Below are positions 1 to 11,190 of a DNA stretch of 64,000 nt, piece by piece. This DNA comes from Cinnamomum chago (lineage: Eukaryota > Streptophyta > Magnoliopsida > Laurales > Lauraceae): the NCBI GenBank assembly GCA_038049695.1, contig CP142452.1, positions 53,464,501 to 53,528,500 of the forward strand, read 5' to 3'. The number at the start of each line of letters is the position of its first letter. The first letter of the stretch is position 1. Under the pieces are notes generated by a model. The model made no database searches. It was not told where the DNA came from and saw only the letters and a program-made list of their open reading frames with translations. The translations under genes were made by a program, and so were the position numbers.

Positions 1-2
1 CG

Positions 3-476
3 CTTAGACTCAGGGGGGAGTATGTTTCCAAGGATTTTCAATCCTTTTTAAACAATAAAGGAATCATTTCTCAACGTACATGTCCGTATACTCCACAACA
101 AAATGGAGTTACGGAACGGAAAAACAGGCATCTTCATGATGTAACTCGAACTCTTCTGATTGAATCATCCGTTCCCCCTCGTTTTTGGACTGAAGCTCTC
201 ACCACGGCTGTCTATCTCATTAACCGCCTTCCATCACATATCATTGCTCATTTAACGCCTCATTTTAAATTGTTTGGTCATCATCCTGTGTTTGATCACC
301 TACATACATTTGGTTGTGTTTGCTTCGTTCATCTACCTCCCACAGAGAGAACGAAACTAACAGCACAATCTCGCAAGTGTGCTATTTTGGGTTATGCCAC
401 TAATCAAAAAGGTTTTGTTTGTTATGATCCCATTGGTCGTCGTATCAGGGTTTCTCGAAATGTTATTTTCTTTTAA
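3..476 (+). pseudogene. Copia A integrase fragment
   Basis: The integrase catalytic core would insert retroelement cDNA into the nuclear genome. Visible motifs are the glycine-rich GGEY region at the window edge, PQQNG, ERKNRH, INRLPS and FGCVCFVHLP, then the end-of-core signature RVSRNVIF. The run of six G at 13-18 throws the leading LDSGG block out of frame with the rest, so the copy is broken at the very edge. The frame ends with TAA just before the usual linker, another sign of decay. It is homologous to the integrase at 7511-8197 in copia B. Confidence 0.85.
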
Positions 477-656
477 AATCAATATTTCTTCCAAACTCAC
501 ATAGATTGTCCTCACCCCTCTTCACCAGCTCTCTTACCAGGTTTTTCGGATCAAACCTCTGTTACTAGGTTTAATCCTGCTTTTGTATACCACCGACGGG
601 ATAAACCTCCCATTGCAGATGGCCCTCCCCCTGATCCTCCACCGACAACTGGTTCC

Positions 657-2294
657 ATGCCTACTCCTGTTTTACGTCGCTCCTCCAGAAATTCTAGACC
701 GCCTGAGCGGTATGGCTTTACCCATACTTCTTTGATGACGACTCTCTCTTCTATCTCTATCCCAAGTTCTTATTTGCAGGCTGTCCAACAAGATTGCTGG
801 AACCAGGCCATGAAGGAGGAATTAGATACATTGGCTCTGAATCACACATGGGATATTGTGGAGTGTCCTACGGCGGTTAAGCCCATTGGTTGCAAATGGA
901 TCTACTCGATCAAACTTAAATCTGATGGGTCCTTGGATAGACACAAAGCTAGACATGTGGCACTTGGAAACAGACAGGAGTATGGCATTGACTACGACGA
1001 TACATTTGCACCTGTGGCAAAGATGACCTCTGTTCGGTTACTTCTCGCCATTGCTGCATCTCAGTCTTGGCCATTATACCAAATGGATGTCAAAAATGCA
1101 TTTCTCCATGGGGATTTGCACGAAGAAGTCTATATGCGTATACCACAAGGCGTCCCCTCTCCCTCTAAGAGGTCTGTCTGTCGGTTGCGAAAATCACTTT
1201 ATGGTCTAAAGCAAGCTCCTCGGGCATGGTTCGAAACATTCAGGGGTCGATTATGCGAAAGTGGGTTTATTCAGAGCCCTTATGATCCATCTCTCTTTCT
1301 ATGCCACACCTCTACAGGGGTTACTGTACTTCTGGTGTATGTTGACGATATTATTATCACTGGCACGGAGGATGGTATGATCAAATCTCTCCAAGCTTCT
1401 CTCCAGACTTACTTTCATATGAAAGATTTGGGTCCTTTGCATTATTTCTTGGGCTTAGAGGTGCATCAATCTCCCAAAGGTCTTTTTGTTAATCAACACA
1501 AATACACTTCAGACCTTATCGAGTTGGCTGACCTCCATGATTCTTCGCCTGTTGATACACTCGTCGAGGTAAATCTCAAGCTGAATAAAGCTGATGGAGA
1601 CCTTCTTCCTGATCCTCATACATACCGGCGCCTGATGGGCAGTCTTGTCTATCTCACCATCACTAGACCTGACATTTCCTATGATGTTAATCTTGTGAGC
1701 CAGTTCATGACCGCTCCTCGACACCTTCATTTGACAGTTGTGAAGCGCATTATCTGTTATCTGCTACGCATTGTCTCTCGTGGTTTATATTATCCAAAGG
1801 ATAATCCTCTTCATCTAACTGCTTATGCGGATGCTGACTGGGCAGGCTGTCAAGACAGGCGTCGTTCAACTACGGGTTGGTGCATGTACCTTGGCTATTC
1901 ACTCATTTCTTGGAAATGCAAGAAACAAGCACGTGTATCCAGATCTTCCACGAAAGCTGAATATAGGGGGATGTCTTCTGCTTGTTCTGAAGTCTTATGC
2001 CTACGGGGCCATCTTTCAGAACTTGGGTTCACTCAAACCTCTCCTACTCCATTGCATGCCGACAATACTGGGGCTATCCGAATAACTGAAAATCCAGTAT
2101 TCCATGAACGCACCAAGCATATTGAAGTTGACTGCCACTTTATTCAGGATGAATTTAAGCGGGATGTCATTAGTCTACCTCATGTCCCTACAGAGTTTCA
2201 GTTTGCAAATATCTTCACAAAGGGACTTCCTCGGCCTCGACATCAATTTCTTGTTTCCAAATTGCTGCTTTATGACTCCCCAGCATCAATTTGA
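657..2294 (+). pseudogene. Copia A reverse transcriptase-RNase H
   Basis: The 545-codon frame covers the copia polymerase. It starts in the WNQAMKEELD region and runs through [26 protein letters not shown] and [13 protein letters not shown] to the catalytic YVDDIIIT. RNase H follows with the ADADWAGC and STTGW blocks and ends with TKHIEVDCHFI and FTKGLPRPRHQF. The frame itself is long and intact, but it is separated by stops from the integrase at 3-476, so no full polyprotein can be made. LVARGY-type sequence is altered to VALGNR, and GYVDVNL replaces the usual HAV block. The polymerase is clear; activity is very unlikely. Confidence 0.88.
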
Positions 2295-2301
2295 GGGGGG
2301 G

Positions 2302-2510
2302 TGTCAATCCAAGCCCAAGCAAGCCCAGGCCCATTCTGGGCCCAGACTTCATAGATTACTTAGTCAAAGCTTCTTAGTTTGTAAAACAGTTTTTTAGGAT
2401 CTGATTAGTGATACTTACATGTAATCAGGGATTTCATCCCCTTTATAATGAGAAGAACAGTCGACTAAGAAGGGCACTGCATTCAGCACATCTCTTCAGA
2501 ATTCTTTCCA
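2302..2510 (+). repeat. Copia A 3' LTR
   Basis: It starts with TGTCAATCCAAGCCCAAGC directly after the polypurine tract, which fixes the left edge. The right edge near TTCTTTCCA at 2510 is a guess, because the 5' LTR and the other target duplication are outside the window. The sequence to the right belongs to the pararetrovirus-like remnant. Confidence 0.7.
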
Positions 2511-2828
2511 TCTCTCTAAATGATATTTTTATTAGAGTTTAGAAGAATCTCTTCTTGGGTTTTGTCAGAAGTTTCTTGTGTTTTTCTTTCTACTGATTTT
2601 ATAGCATCTTTTATCCCTTGGAGACGATAAGTACGCTCTGAGATTTTAAACTGTGTTTTCATGCTTTCTATCTTGTCGTTTAATTGATAGAAATGGTTTT
2701 TTTGTGGCACTCTATTTCTCCAATTGTTGCATGGATTGCCGCAAACTTCTGGTTATAACTTTCTCCTATCTCCTTATTCGTTTGAATTTGGGAGGATAGG
2801 GTGTTTAGGCTATTTCTGAGGTTGAATT
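2511..2828 (-). pseudogene. Endogenous pararetrovirus-like fragment (distal part)
   Basis: These minus-strand open segments (2680-2828 and, in another frame, 2516-2710) are helical, charged and rich in Lys, Glu and Gln. They are the continuation of the open frame that ends at 10151: deleting copia B plus one GAATT copy brings the two frames into register. The change of frame near 2690 is an old lesion. Copia A cuts the left side. The product is unknown; it would be the early part of the third frame of the pararetrovirus. Confidence 0.5.
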
Positions 2829-3131
2829 TGTAGAAGATAGTGTGGCTTAGGCCCATAGGTCTGGTCCAGCCCATCAAGGCCCATATACAATTGTATATAA
2901 AATCCCACGTGTGGGATTCAGTCTGTAATTATGTTACTGATTTCTCTCTTAGCATTTCCAGTATAGACTAGGAGATTGATTTATTTCTGATTCTGATTGT
3001 ATTAATTGATACGTGTAAATCCCTTGATTAGGGTATAATGATATTATAAATAGATAGACGATCCTCTATTGAGGTATCAGTTTCTCTCCAACCTTCGTCT
3101 CTTCCTCTTTCTCTCATTACATATCATTTCA
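2829..3131 (+). repeat. Copia B 5' LTR
   Basis: 303 bp, starting TGTAGAAG and ending CATTTCA. It is 6 bp longer than the 3' LTR because of a small length difference after ATTTCTCTC. Confidence 0.95.
2894..2911 (+). promoter_or_regulatory. Copia B LTR TATA box and G-box
   Basis: TATATAAAA is followed within a few bases by CACGTG, the plant G-box core bound by bZIP and bHLH factors. The same pair is present in the 3' LTR around 9920. It is inferred to be the LTR promoter. A G-box this close downstream of a TATA box is unusual, so its role is uncertain. Confidence 0.5.
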
Positions 3132-3142
3132 TGGTATCAGAG
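3132..3142 (+). other. Copia B primer-binding site
   Basis: TGGTATCAGAG follows the LTR directly and matches the 3' end complement of plant initiator tRNA-Met, the usual copia primer. Confidence 0.9.
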
Positions 3143-3305
3143 TGTAGGTTGTGATCAATCCATCTTCCTTCATTGATCAAACCCTTCTTATTGGCGTGAA
3201 TCCTCTCTCCATTGCTGCTGTCATTACTGATAATAGTGTCTGACGTGCCTTTGATCAAACTGTGGCCCACCACTGATCAAGTTCCTATCACCAAGCAACA
3301 TCCAC

Positions 3306-3659
3306 CATGGTTCAAAATAGCGGGCGCTACGCATTATCGGCCGTAGGGTCGAGGCCGCTACACTATTTTGAAAATAGCGGTGCTACGGTCTAAAAATTAA
3401 TAGAGCCAAGTAATTTTAGTTTTAAACACTGTTTTTCCTTTTTCTTGTCCTCAATAGTCTTTCCTAAAGTTATCTCTACCCTTATATGGTTTCAAATCAC
3501 TAAAGAAATACAATATTGTTTGCTATATAAGATTAAAAAAAGTTGACCATTTAAAAAATTCACACCGCTACGTATCACAGCAACCACTCTGTATCGCCCG
3601 CTACATAGCGTTTTGGCTACTAACCGCGACGCCTACCGCAGCCGCTATTTTGATCATTG
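3306..3659 (+). mobile_element. hAT-type MITE with GTAGCGGC-rich ends (copy 1)
   Basis: A 354-bp element in the copia B leader. The ends read CATGGTTCAAAATAGCGG and, from the right, CAATGATCAAAATAGCGG. The flanking 8-bp repeats ACATCCAC and ACCTCCAC differ at one base, which fits the 8-bp duplications made by hAT transposases. There is no coding sequence. The ends are dense in GCTACG/CGTAGC-like motifs. A relative in the opposite orientation lies at 15036-15417. Confidence 0.85.
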
Positions 3660-4308
3660 ACCTCCACAGTTATGTTCGCCAGTTCTTCAGGGTTATTGTA
3701 AGGAATTTTCTGGAATTTCTCATCACCATCTGAGGTAGGTTTTATCATCTTCTTCCTCTGTCGTTTTTGACACATTATTATCAGAAAGTTTTCATCACCA
3801 CAGTCCAGATTTGTGGATCCTTATCCGATACTCATCAGATTTGGACTAGAGGAAGTACATTTGAACTCCTTCAAGAGTCTCAAACTTGATATGAGATTAG
3901 ATCACTCTGTGGGGCCCACGCACAGATCCTGCACCAGAACTCATGGTCGCCTGGCTCTGTCTGGGATAATTTCTGCAGTGTTTCATGTTTTCTGTTGCTG
4001 GATTCTTCATCAGATCAATACAGTGCAATCTTCCTGCTGTATTAGCATATTTATAGCAGATCAATATCAACTCTACCTTTTGTTTTGTTGATCTGAGGGC
4101 TGGTCTCTTTTTACACTACTGATTTGCACTCTTTTGTGTGCCGTTAGAAGCCTCTACCACCTCTGTTACTAGTTATTAAGTTAACTTTGGGCTGTTTATA
4201 ACCTTCTTGTGCTGCTACGGGCTGTTCTCTTCTTTACCCACTGCTGATTGGGTGTGTTGCTGCTCTCTGTTGACCCTCTTCTTTGTATTCTGCAATGGGT
4301 AAGACTAT

Positions 4309-4608
4309 ATGTCCTCGTCCTTCCACTTAAGGAACTTTGTAGAAGGACAGGGCCTTTTTGGTTATCTTGATGTATCAATATCCAGGCCTACAAGTACCAC
4401 TGACTCCAAAGGCCTAGCCACCTGGTCCAAAGAAAATGCTAAGGTAGTAACTTGGATCCTTAACTCTATTGATCCCTCTCTTGCCGTAGCTCTTGAAGCC
4501 TACACTATTGCAGCTGATATGTGGGCTCATCTGAAGAAAGTCTACCACCAAACCAATAAAGCCCGGAAATTTCACTTAGATAGTAAAATTGCCAAATATA
4601 ATCAAGGG
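4309..4608 (+). pseudogene. Copia B gag, N-terminal part
   Basis: Gag forms the virus-like particle. This piece has the copia gag signature TWSKENAKVVTWILNSIDPS, then a helical region and KARKFHLDSKIAKYNQG. It is cut in the codon run for KYNQG by the hAT element at 4609. Removing that element and one 8-bp repeat rejoins it in frame with 6015 onward. The likely start is ATG at 4309; an ATG at 4294 in another frame soon meets a stop. Confidence 0.85.
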
Positions 4609-6014
4609 CAAGGATGAAAATAGTGGTAGCGGTGGGCGTTGCGGTCCGTCGCCAAACCGCTACGAAGCGGGCGATACGTAGCATAGCGGGGATATGTAGC
4701 GGCGTAACGGTGCGATTTGAAAAAATCGCCAAAAAAATCTGAAAAAAATCCAGAAAATCCAGAAAATTGTAAAATGAAAGAAAATGTGATTCTTTTGCGA
4801 AAGTAAGTAATAAAAGGGGGCGTAGCGATGCCCTCAATATATAAGGTCCTGTATTGCTGTATAAATAGAAAATAATAATAATGAATATTTTTTTCACATG
4901 TATTCATGTTTCTTACTACTGCTAATTTAAAAAAGGAAGAAAAAGCTCATAAATATTTTTCTGTTAAAAATTAAATTTGATTAGAGCCTATTTCCTATTA
5001 AAATGAAAAGGGCTCATTTTCTATTAAGGTGTACTTTGGTCAAGGCCTTATGTTAGTATTTCCTATTAAATTTGGCTAAAACCTATTTCCAATTAATGTG
5101 AAAGTTGGCTGGAGCCCATTTCTAGTTAGTGTTAAAGTTTGCTATGGCCCTATTTTCAATTAGAGTGAATTTTATTGGGTTGTATTTTTAATTAAAGAGA
5201 AACTTGGCTAAGGCTCTAATTACAATTAAGTTGTATTTGGTTACGACATGCCCTTTTTATTTAATACTTGGGCATCAATGTGGAGCCTATCAAAGGTTAA
5301 GACTAACAGCTTTTGAGGGGCCATTTATATTTTATCTAAACCTTTTATAAGGTGGGCCACTATGGGGGCCATAAATACCTTAACTGAATCAGATGGAAAG
5401 GCCCTGCCCGCTGCCTGCTGCCCAGTGCCCAGTGCCCAATGCCCAGTGCACTATTTCATGTGAAATGAAGGATCGAGAGATAACGAGAGAAGGGGGAAAG
5501 GAAAAGGAGGGAAAAGAAAAGAAAAGAAAAGTAGGGAAAAGAAAGGAAGAAGAAGAAGAAGGAAGAGGAGGAGCTCCCGTTGTTGTTGTCGCCTGCTGCT
5601 GTTGCTGTTGCTGGCTTACTGTTACCACTGTTGCAGCCCCAGCCCCCTGCTGCTGTGCTGCGGCTGTTGCCGCCACCACCGCCTAGTATGTTCTCTCTCT
5701 CTCACTCTCACTCTCTCTATTTTTCCCCCTTTCTTCCTGTTTTCCTCTTTTTCTTCTTTTTTTTTTCCTTTCCTTTCTTCTTCCTTTACTGTTCACTGTC
5801 CTGATTTTTCCCCCTTTCTTCTTTTTCCTCTTCTTTTTCTTTTTTTTTTCCTTTCCTTTCTTCTTCCTTTACTGTTCACTGTAGCGGCGCCACAGTAACG
5901 TAGCAGCCTATATCGGCCGCTACGGGTGCGATACCCGATTTTTCCCAAATAGCATGGCGGCCACTGCCGCCACAGCCGATATATCGGCCGCTACGTAGCA
6001 TATTTTCATCCATG
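4609..6014 (-). mobile_element. Non-autonomous hAT element, 1.4 kb (copy 1)
   Basis: It interrupts the copia B gag. Ends: CAAGGATGAAAATAG on the left and, read from the right, CATGGATGAAAATATGC. Target duplications ATCAAGGG (4601-4608) and CTCAAGGG (6015-6022) match at 7 of 8 bases. The left 300 bp matches the right end of the large hAT element that runs off the window at 64000, and the right end resembles that element's left end at 58583. It is therefore an internally deleted derivative in the opposite orientation. Inside are degenerate short repeats (4970-5260), a GC-rich trinucleotide stretch (5570-5690) and pyrimidine tracts. There is no transposase. Confidence 0.88.
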
Positions 6015-6967
6015 CTCAAGGGGATAAATATGTGCAGGAATACTTTAATGGTTTCCTCACCTTGTGGACTAAAAGGAATTCCATGTTGATACAAACAGTC
6101 TCTTCTGGCTTTCTATTTGAGGCTCTCAATTTACAGGAAGAAACTCACATTAGTCAATTTCTTATGAATCTTCGCCCAAAATTTGAATCTGTCCGGTCGG
6201 CCCTTATGAACAGAGAAAATTCTGCTAATCTGGATACCTGCTTTCAAGAGGTCCTTTGTGAAGAACTTCGTCTCACCTCACAGCGTACTATTCTGGAAGA
6301 ACCAAAAGCCTTCCTTGCACCTCTTCCTGCTGACTCGGCTCTTCTGGCAACCCCAAATCCAAAGCTAACTCAATGCTATGAATGCAAAGGCTTCGGTCAT
6401 ATTGCCAAGAATTGCCGCAACAAATTGGTTTGTAGATACTGCAAACGAACAAGTCATGTTATTGATGACTGTCGCAGCTTACAGCGAAGGAATACGACAC
6501 AGCCTACAAAGCCTCCCTCCAATATGCCAAGACAGAATATTCCAGTTGCATTTCAGGCTCAAGCACCCTTACCTGATACGGGAAGCACTTCCTCCGGGGC
6601 TATCTCAATGACTCCTGCTCAGATTCAAGAATTGATACAGAACACAGTCACCTCTGCCTATGCGTCTATGGGCTTTCCTGGTGGTCGGTATCAAACTCAT
6701 TCCTCTACAGCTTTTCCTGCCTTCCATTCTTCTACATCTCTTTCTTCTCCTATCACCTCATCCAAATGGTTTTTAGATTCAAGAGCCTCAAACCACATGA
6801 CCGATGTAGAACACAGCTTTACAGATTCCCACCCTTACCTTGCAAAAGAGAAAATAACAACCGCTAATGGTGATCAACTACTCATTTCTGGAGTTCGTAC
6901 CATTACCTTATCTAGTGTCTCTGGCCAGCCCATCATCCTTCCTAATGTTTTCTTTGTTCCTAAATAA
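6015..6967 (+). pseudogene. Copia B gag C-terminus, zinc knuckles and protease
   Basis: It continues gag after the hAT insertion: QEYFNGFLTLW and FLMNLRPKFESVRSALM. Two CCHC zinc knuckles follow (CYECKGFGHIAKNC and CRYCKRTSHVIDDC), which would package RNA. A Pro/Thr/Ser linker leads to the aspartic protease, whose active site reads LDSRASNHMT. The family motif is D-S/T-G, so the glycine is replaced by arginine (GGA to AGA fits a single transition) and the protease should be dead. The frame stops with TAA after NVFFVPK, and the next part is in another frame. Confidence 0.88.
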
Positions 6968-6979
6968 TCAGTTACTTTC

Positions 6980-8197
6980 TGTAGGACAACTTATTGATGA
7001 TGGCTATCTTGTTCACTTTTCTTCCTCTGGTTGTGTTATTCAGGGGCGACAAAATGGGAAGGTGATCGCGACGGGCAGTAAACATAGGCGCCTGTTTTTG
7101 CTGGACATTGGACATCATTCCTTATTTGCTTCTTCTTTTAATAATTTCAATAAATTGTGGACTGTTTGACATAAACGTCTTGGTCACGTGAACAATGCCC
7201 ATTTGATTTCCCTATTTAAGATTGGTTGTTTGGATTCTACTATGGATACTAAAATGATGTCTTCTTTCTCTCAGTCAAAGTGTCAAACTTGTTGCTTAAG
7301 TAAAAGTCAAATTTTGCCTTGTTCTGTTCATTATTCTCGTGCATTGGCATCATTTGACATTATTCATTCTGATGTTTGGGGAATTGCTCCTACTTTGAGT
7401 AGGACAGGATTTAAGTACTATGACTTTTATCGATGACCATTCTCGTTACACTTGGATTTACTTTATGCGTTTAAAATCTGAAGTCTTTCATTTTTCAAAA
7501 ATTTTATGCCATGGTCCAAACCCAATTTCAGAAAGCCATTAAGGTTCTTAGATCAGATTCCGGTGGAGAATACACGTCACATGATTTCTCTGCCTTCCTT
7601 TCTGATGAAGGCATTCTTCACCAAAAATCTTGTCCACATACTCCTCAACAAAATGGGATTGCAGAAAGAAAGAACAAACGCATTCTTGAAACTGTTCGCA
7701 CTCTTTTAATTGCATCCTTAGTCCCTCCCAAATTTTGGTGTGATGCTGCACAGACTGTTGTGTATCTTATCAACCGTCTTCCTAGCAATGTTCTAAGAAG
7801 GACTACTCCTTACGGAGTTCTCTTTGGTCATACCCCTTCATACTCTCACTTACGTGTCTTTGGTTGCTTGTGTTTTGTTCATCTTCCTCATACTGAGCGC
7901 ACTAAGTTATCACCACAGGCTGCCAAATGCATTTTTCTTGGCTACAGTAATGAACACAAAGGTTTTTTGTGTTATGATCAGTTCGAGAAACGCATGTGCA
8001 TATCTTGTAATGTGATCTTCTTGGAACAGATTCATTTCTTTTCTTACACTTGGATCATCATCCTATTGATGTGTCCTATTTGCCACAATTCCAGGAATCT
8101 GCTTCTCCATCATCTCTTCCCAAAGTCTATGTCCGGCGAAACATGGGCCCTCCTATGGTGGCTCCCTCTCCTGATCCTCTCCAGTGACGCCTACTGA
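6980..8197 (+). pseudogene. Copia B integrase
   Basis: The order is: the tail of the protease domain (LLSVGQLIDDGYLVHFS), the GAG-pre-integrase zinc finger with HKRLGH and a CQTCCLSKSQ block, then the catalytic core with [27 protein letters not shown] and INRLPSNV, and finally FGCLCFVHLPHTERTKLSP. Breaks are visible: TGA just before HKRLGH near 7168, a frame change near 7425-7510 that splits the D-to-D region, and a decayed C-terminal extension after 8040. It is a close homologue of the copia A integrase. Confidence 0.87.
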
Positions 8198-8211
8198 ACC
8201 AGCAGGTAATA

Positions 8212-9865
8212 ATGCTCCCTCTGACAGTATCTCTCTACGATGCTCTAGCTGTCTTTCCGCTGCTCCTAACCGTTATGGATTTCCTGCTCTCTTTTCCTCT
8301 AGATAGTGCTCCAATACCCACCTCATATTCACAGGCCTCAAAGATCGCTTACTGGCAGGATGCGATGAATGAGGAATTGCTCGCTCTTGAAGCAAACCAG
8401 ACATGGGACTTGGAAACGACTCCGGAAAGAGCCTCTGTAATTGGCAGTAAATGGATCTACTCTATAAAAGTTAACTCTGATGGGAGTCTTGATCGTTATA
8501 AAGCCAGATTGGTTGCGCAGGGTTACAAGCAGGAGTATGGCATTGACTATGAGGAAACATTTGCCCCAGTGGCTAAAACGCCCACCGTTCGTACTCTTCT
8601 TTGTGTCGCTGCAGCCCGTAATTGGCCTCTATGGCAAATGGATGTCAAAAATGCTTTTCTTCATGGCGATTTAAAAGAGACTGTCTACTTAAAACCCCCT
8701 CCGGAATATGCTTGTCCTCCTCAGCATGTTTGCAAGTTGCGAAAATCTCTTTACGGACTTAAGCAGGCTCCCAGGGCTTGGTTTGATAAATTCCGGGCAG
8801 CAATTCTTCAAGCTGGATTTCGTCAGAGTCATTCTGATAGTTCAATATTTTCTTAGAAGGACACCGAAGGGGTACACATTCCTTTTGGTCTATGTTGATG
8901 ATATGATTATCAGTGGCAATGATATTGCTGGCATTACGGATCTCAAACACCATCTCACTCGCCACTTCAGAATGAAGGATCTTGGTCCTCTCACCTACTT
9001 TATGGGGCTTGAGTTTTTGCGTATCAAATCAGGCATTCGGGTCCATCAGCGTAAATATGCTACCGATTTGATCACCTAAGCAAGACTTGATGATGCTCAC
9101 ACTTTTGATACGCCTATGGAATTAAACAGCAAACTCAGTACGGCGGATGGCCCTCCCCTGGATGATCCCTCTATTTTCCGACGGATAGTTGGTAGTTTGC
9201 TTTACTTAACTATGACTCGGCCTGATATTTCTCATGCAGTTCATACGGTTAGCCAGTTTGTGAGCAATCCTCACAAACCCCACCTTGCTGCTGCTTTGCT
9301 CATACTCCGCTATGTTAAAGGCACTCTTACCCATGGTCTCTTCTACCCTTTTGGTACTTCTATGTGATTATCCGCTTATGCAGATGCCGACTGGGCTGGT
9401 TGCCCTGATTCTCGGCCATCTACCACTGGCTTGTGTATGTTCCTTGGCGACTCTCTGATTTCGTGGAAGTGCAAGAAGCAAACCACCGTGTCAAAGTCTT
9501 CTGCTGAGGCAGAATATCGGGCGATGTCGTCCGCTAGTGCTGAAATCATCTGGCTACGCCGTCTTCTCTGTGAATTTGGTGTAATTGCTGGTAGTTCTAC
9601 ACCTCTTCATGGGGACAATACCAGTGCTACCAGAATTGCCAACAATCCGGTCTTTCATGAACGGACGAAGCACATTGAGATTGATTGTCACTTCATCCAT
9701 CAGCATGTTGTCACTGAGAAGATAACTTTGCCTCATGTCTCTACTCATGACCAGTTGGCGGATATCTTCAAAAAAGCACTTCCCAAACCGCGCCATCATG
9801 ATCTCACTAACAAATTATTGTTTTCTGTATTACCACATCAATTTGAGGGGGAGTGTAGAAGATAG
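8212..9865 (+). pseudogene. Copia B reverse transcriptase-RNase H
   Basis: The polymerase blocks are [63 protein letters not shown], then after a frame change near 8850 the catalytic YVDDMIISGND, and RNase H from YADADWAGC to TKHIEIDCHFIHQH. Lesions: the frame change near 8850, TAA at 9077, and TGA at 9365 just before the RNase H block. The last codons run into the polypurine tract and 3' LTR, which is usual for copia. Confidence 0.9.
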
Positions 9866-10150
9866 TGTGGCTCAGGCCCATAGGTCCGGTCCAGCCCATC
9901 AAGGCCCATATACAGTTGTATATAAAATCCCACGTGTGGGATTCAGTCTGTAATTATGTTGCTGATTTCTCTCATTCCTGTATAGACTAGGAGATTGATT
10001 TATTTCTGATTCTGATTGTATTAATTGATACGCGTAAATCCCTTGATTAGGGTATAATGATATTATAAATAGATAGACGATCCTCTATTGAGGTATCAGT
10101 TTCTCTCCAACCTTCGTCTCTTCCTCTCTCTCTCATTACATATCATTTCA
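9854..10150 (+). repeat. Copia B 3' LTR
   Basis: 297 bp, preceded by the polypurine tract TTTGAGGGGGAG and followed by the GAATT target duplication. It is paired with 2829-3131. Confidence 0.95.
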
Positions 10151-10474
10151 GAATTGATATTCTGTACAAACCTGGAAAAATCTTTCTAACCCTTTTCTGA
10201 GGTTTTCTTGATTTTGGCCAATAGTGTTTTCACAAGATATTAATTCTTCCCTAAGCTGAATTAATCCGGCAGCAAAGAAATTTTGGGAATTTCCTATTGT
10301 CTGGGTGAGATGTAAATTAGAAAGGTTTTCTAATTCTGTTCTTCGGATTAAGAAATGCTGTCCTCCTCTGGTAATTATGTTTTGAATTCTTCGGAGGAAT
10401 TCTTCCAGCGGTGAAGTTCCTGCTTCTAAAGCTGGCTCTGGGTTTTCATAAGGCGCAATGTTCATGATTGACAT
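10151..10474 (-). pseudogene. Pararetrovirus-like third frame, start of a longer protein
   Basis: About 107 codons are open from an ATG at 10474 to the copia B junction. The frame continues at 2828 on the other side of that element. The sequence is helical, with EEFLRRIQNII and many Leu, Gln and Glu. The ATG overlaps the stop of the preceding frame as TAATG, which suggests translation by termination-reinitiation. In badnaviruses the frame in this position is the polyprotein; here too little survives to prove that. Confidence 0.5.
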
Positions 10475-10824
10475 TAAGACTCATTTAAGTCTGCGCCAGT
10501 GGCTTTTTCAATGGCCACTGTCCTTTGGATGAGTTCTTGAGTATTTTCAAGAATCTGTTTGGTATTATCAAAGAGCTGTCCCTGATCATTTCTTATTTCT
10601 TGAGTAGTTTCTACTACATGTTCAAGAACTTCACTAAAGTTAGTGGGGATTTGTTCATCAATCCTCTGGGAAACAGCTTCTAAGAGATCTAGTCTGAGTT
10701 TTATGTCTTCAATGACCTCTTTTTTAGAGCTACTTATTTTGGCTAGGGCTTCAAAAAGCCAGAGCTGATTATCACTGAGAGAATTTCCTAAGGCCATTAG
10801 GTTTTCTAGTGTCGGGTTTGACAC
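10474..10824 (-). pseudogene. Pararetrovirus-like small coiled-coil protein
   Basis: An intact 116-codon frame from ATG at 10824 to TAA at 10474-10476. It is largely helical with heptad-like Leu/Ile spacing (for example LRLDLLEAVSQRIDEQ) and is acidic at the C-terminus. The size and place between an upstream small frame and a downstream longer one resemble the virion-associated second protein of badnaviruses and tungroviruses. Similarity is structural only; no residue-level match could be tested. It is the best-preserved frame of the remnant. Confidence 0.5.
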
Positions 10825-11190
10825 ATGCTGGGTATGGAAATGTGATGTTGGATTGTTTTCATTTCAACAAAAGGGTCTGGGTCTATGTTCCTGGCTAAGA
10901 GGTTCATAGTTATCAGTTCCGTATATCCATTGATATATACGGGGGATTAAAGGTAGTCTTCTATCCATTTGTTCTTGAAGGCAGTTCTGAGGTATTCTGG
11001 TTATTGTGAACCATTTCTATTATAGTTTGCTGAATAGCAACTAGATACTGGGTTTGGTGGTTCCTTAGTTTGTCTAAGGCTTTTAAGAAATAGTCATAAG
11101 GATTATATCCTCAGACTTCTTCATAAGAATCCCACATATGGAGTCTGTGATACATATACACATTTTTCAGTCTATTACTCGTGTGTATTA

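Larger units (their letters stand above)
1..2510 (+). mobile_element. Ty1/copia element A, 3' part only
   Basis: This is the downstream part of a copia LTR retrotransposon: integrase core, then reverse transcriptase and RNase H, a polypurine tract (AATTTGAGGGGGGG) and a 3' LTR starting TGTCAATCC. The order integrase before reverse transcriptase is diagnostic of Ty1/copia. The 5' half lies left of the window, so its target duplication cannot be tested. It abuts pararetrovirus-like sequence on its right. It has frameshifts and is not expected to be active. Confidence 0.9.
2829..10150 (+). mobile_element. Complete Ty1/copia element B with nested insertions
   Basis: Two LTRs (2829-3131 and 9854-10150) begin TGTAGAAGATAG and end ATCATTTCA. 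They are flanked by the perfect 5-bp target duplication GAATT at 2824-2828 and 10151-10155. A primer-binding site follows the 5' LTR and a polypurine tract precedes the 3' LTR. By eye the LTRs differ at about six or seven bases, all or nearly all transitions, plus one short indel in about 300 bp, so the insertion is fairly recent. The body carries two hAT-type insertions at 3306-3659 and 4609-6014. Without them it is about 5.5 kb, a normal copia size. All coding parts are broken. Confidence 0.95.

Noticed and set aside
5580..5898. Leu/Pro/Phe-rich plus-strand frames and Gln-rich minus-strand frames
   Set aside because: They come from trinucleotide and pyrimidine tracts in the non-autonomous hAT element; no start context, domain or conservation.
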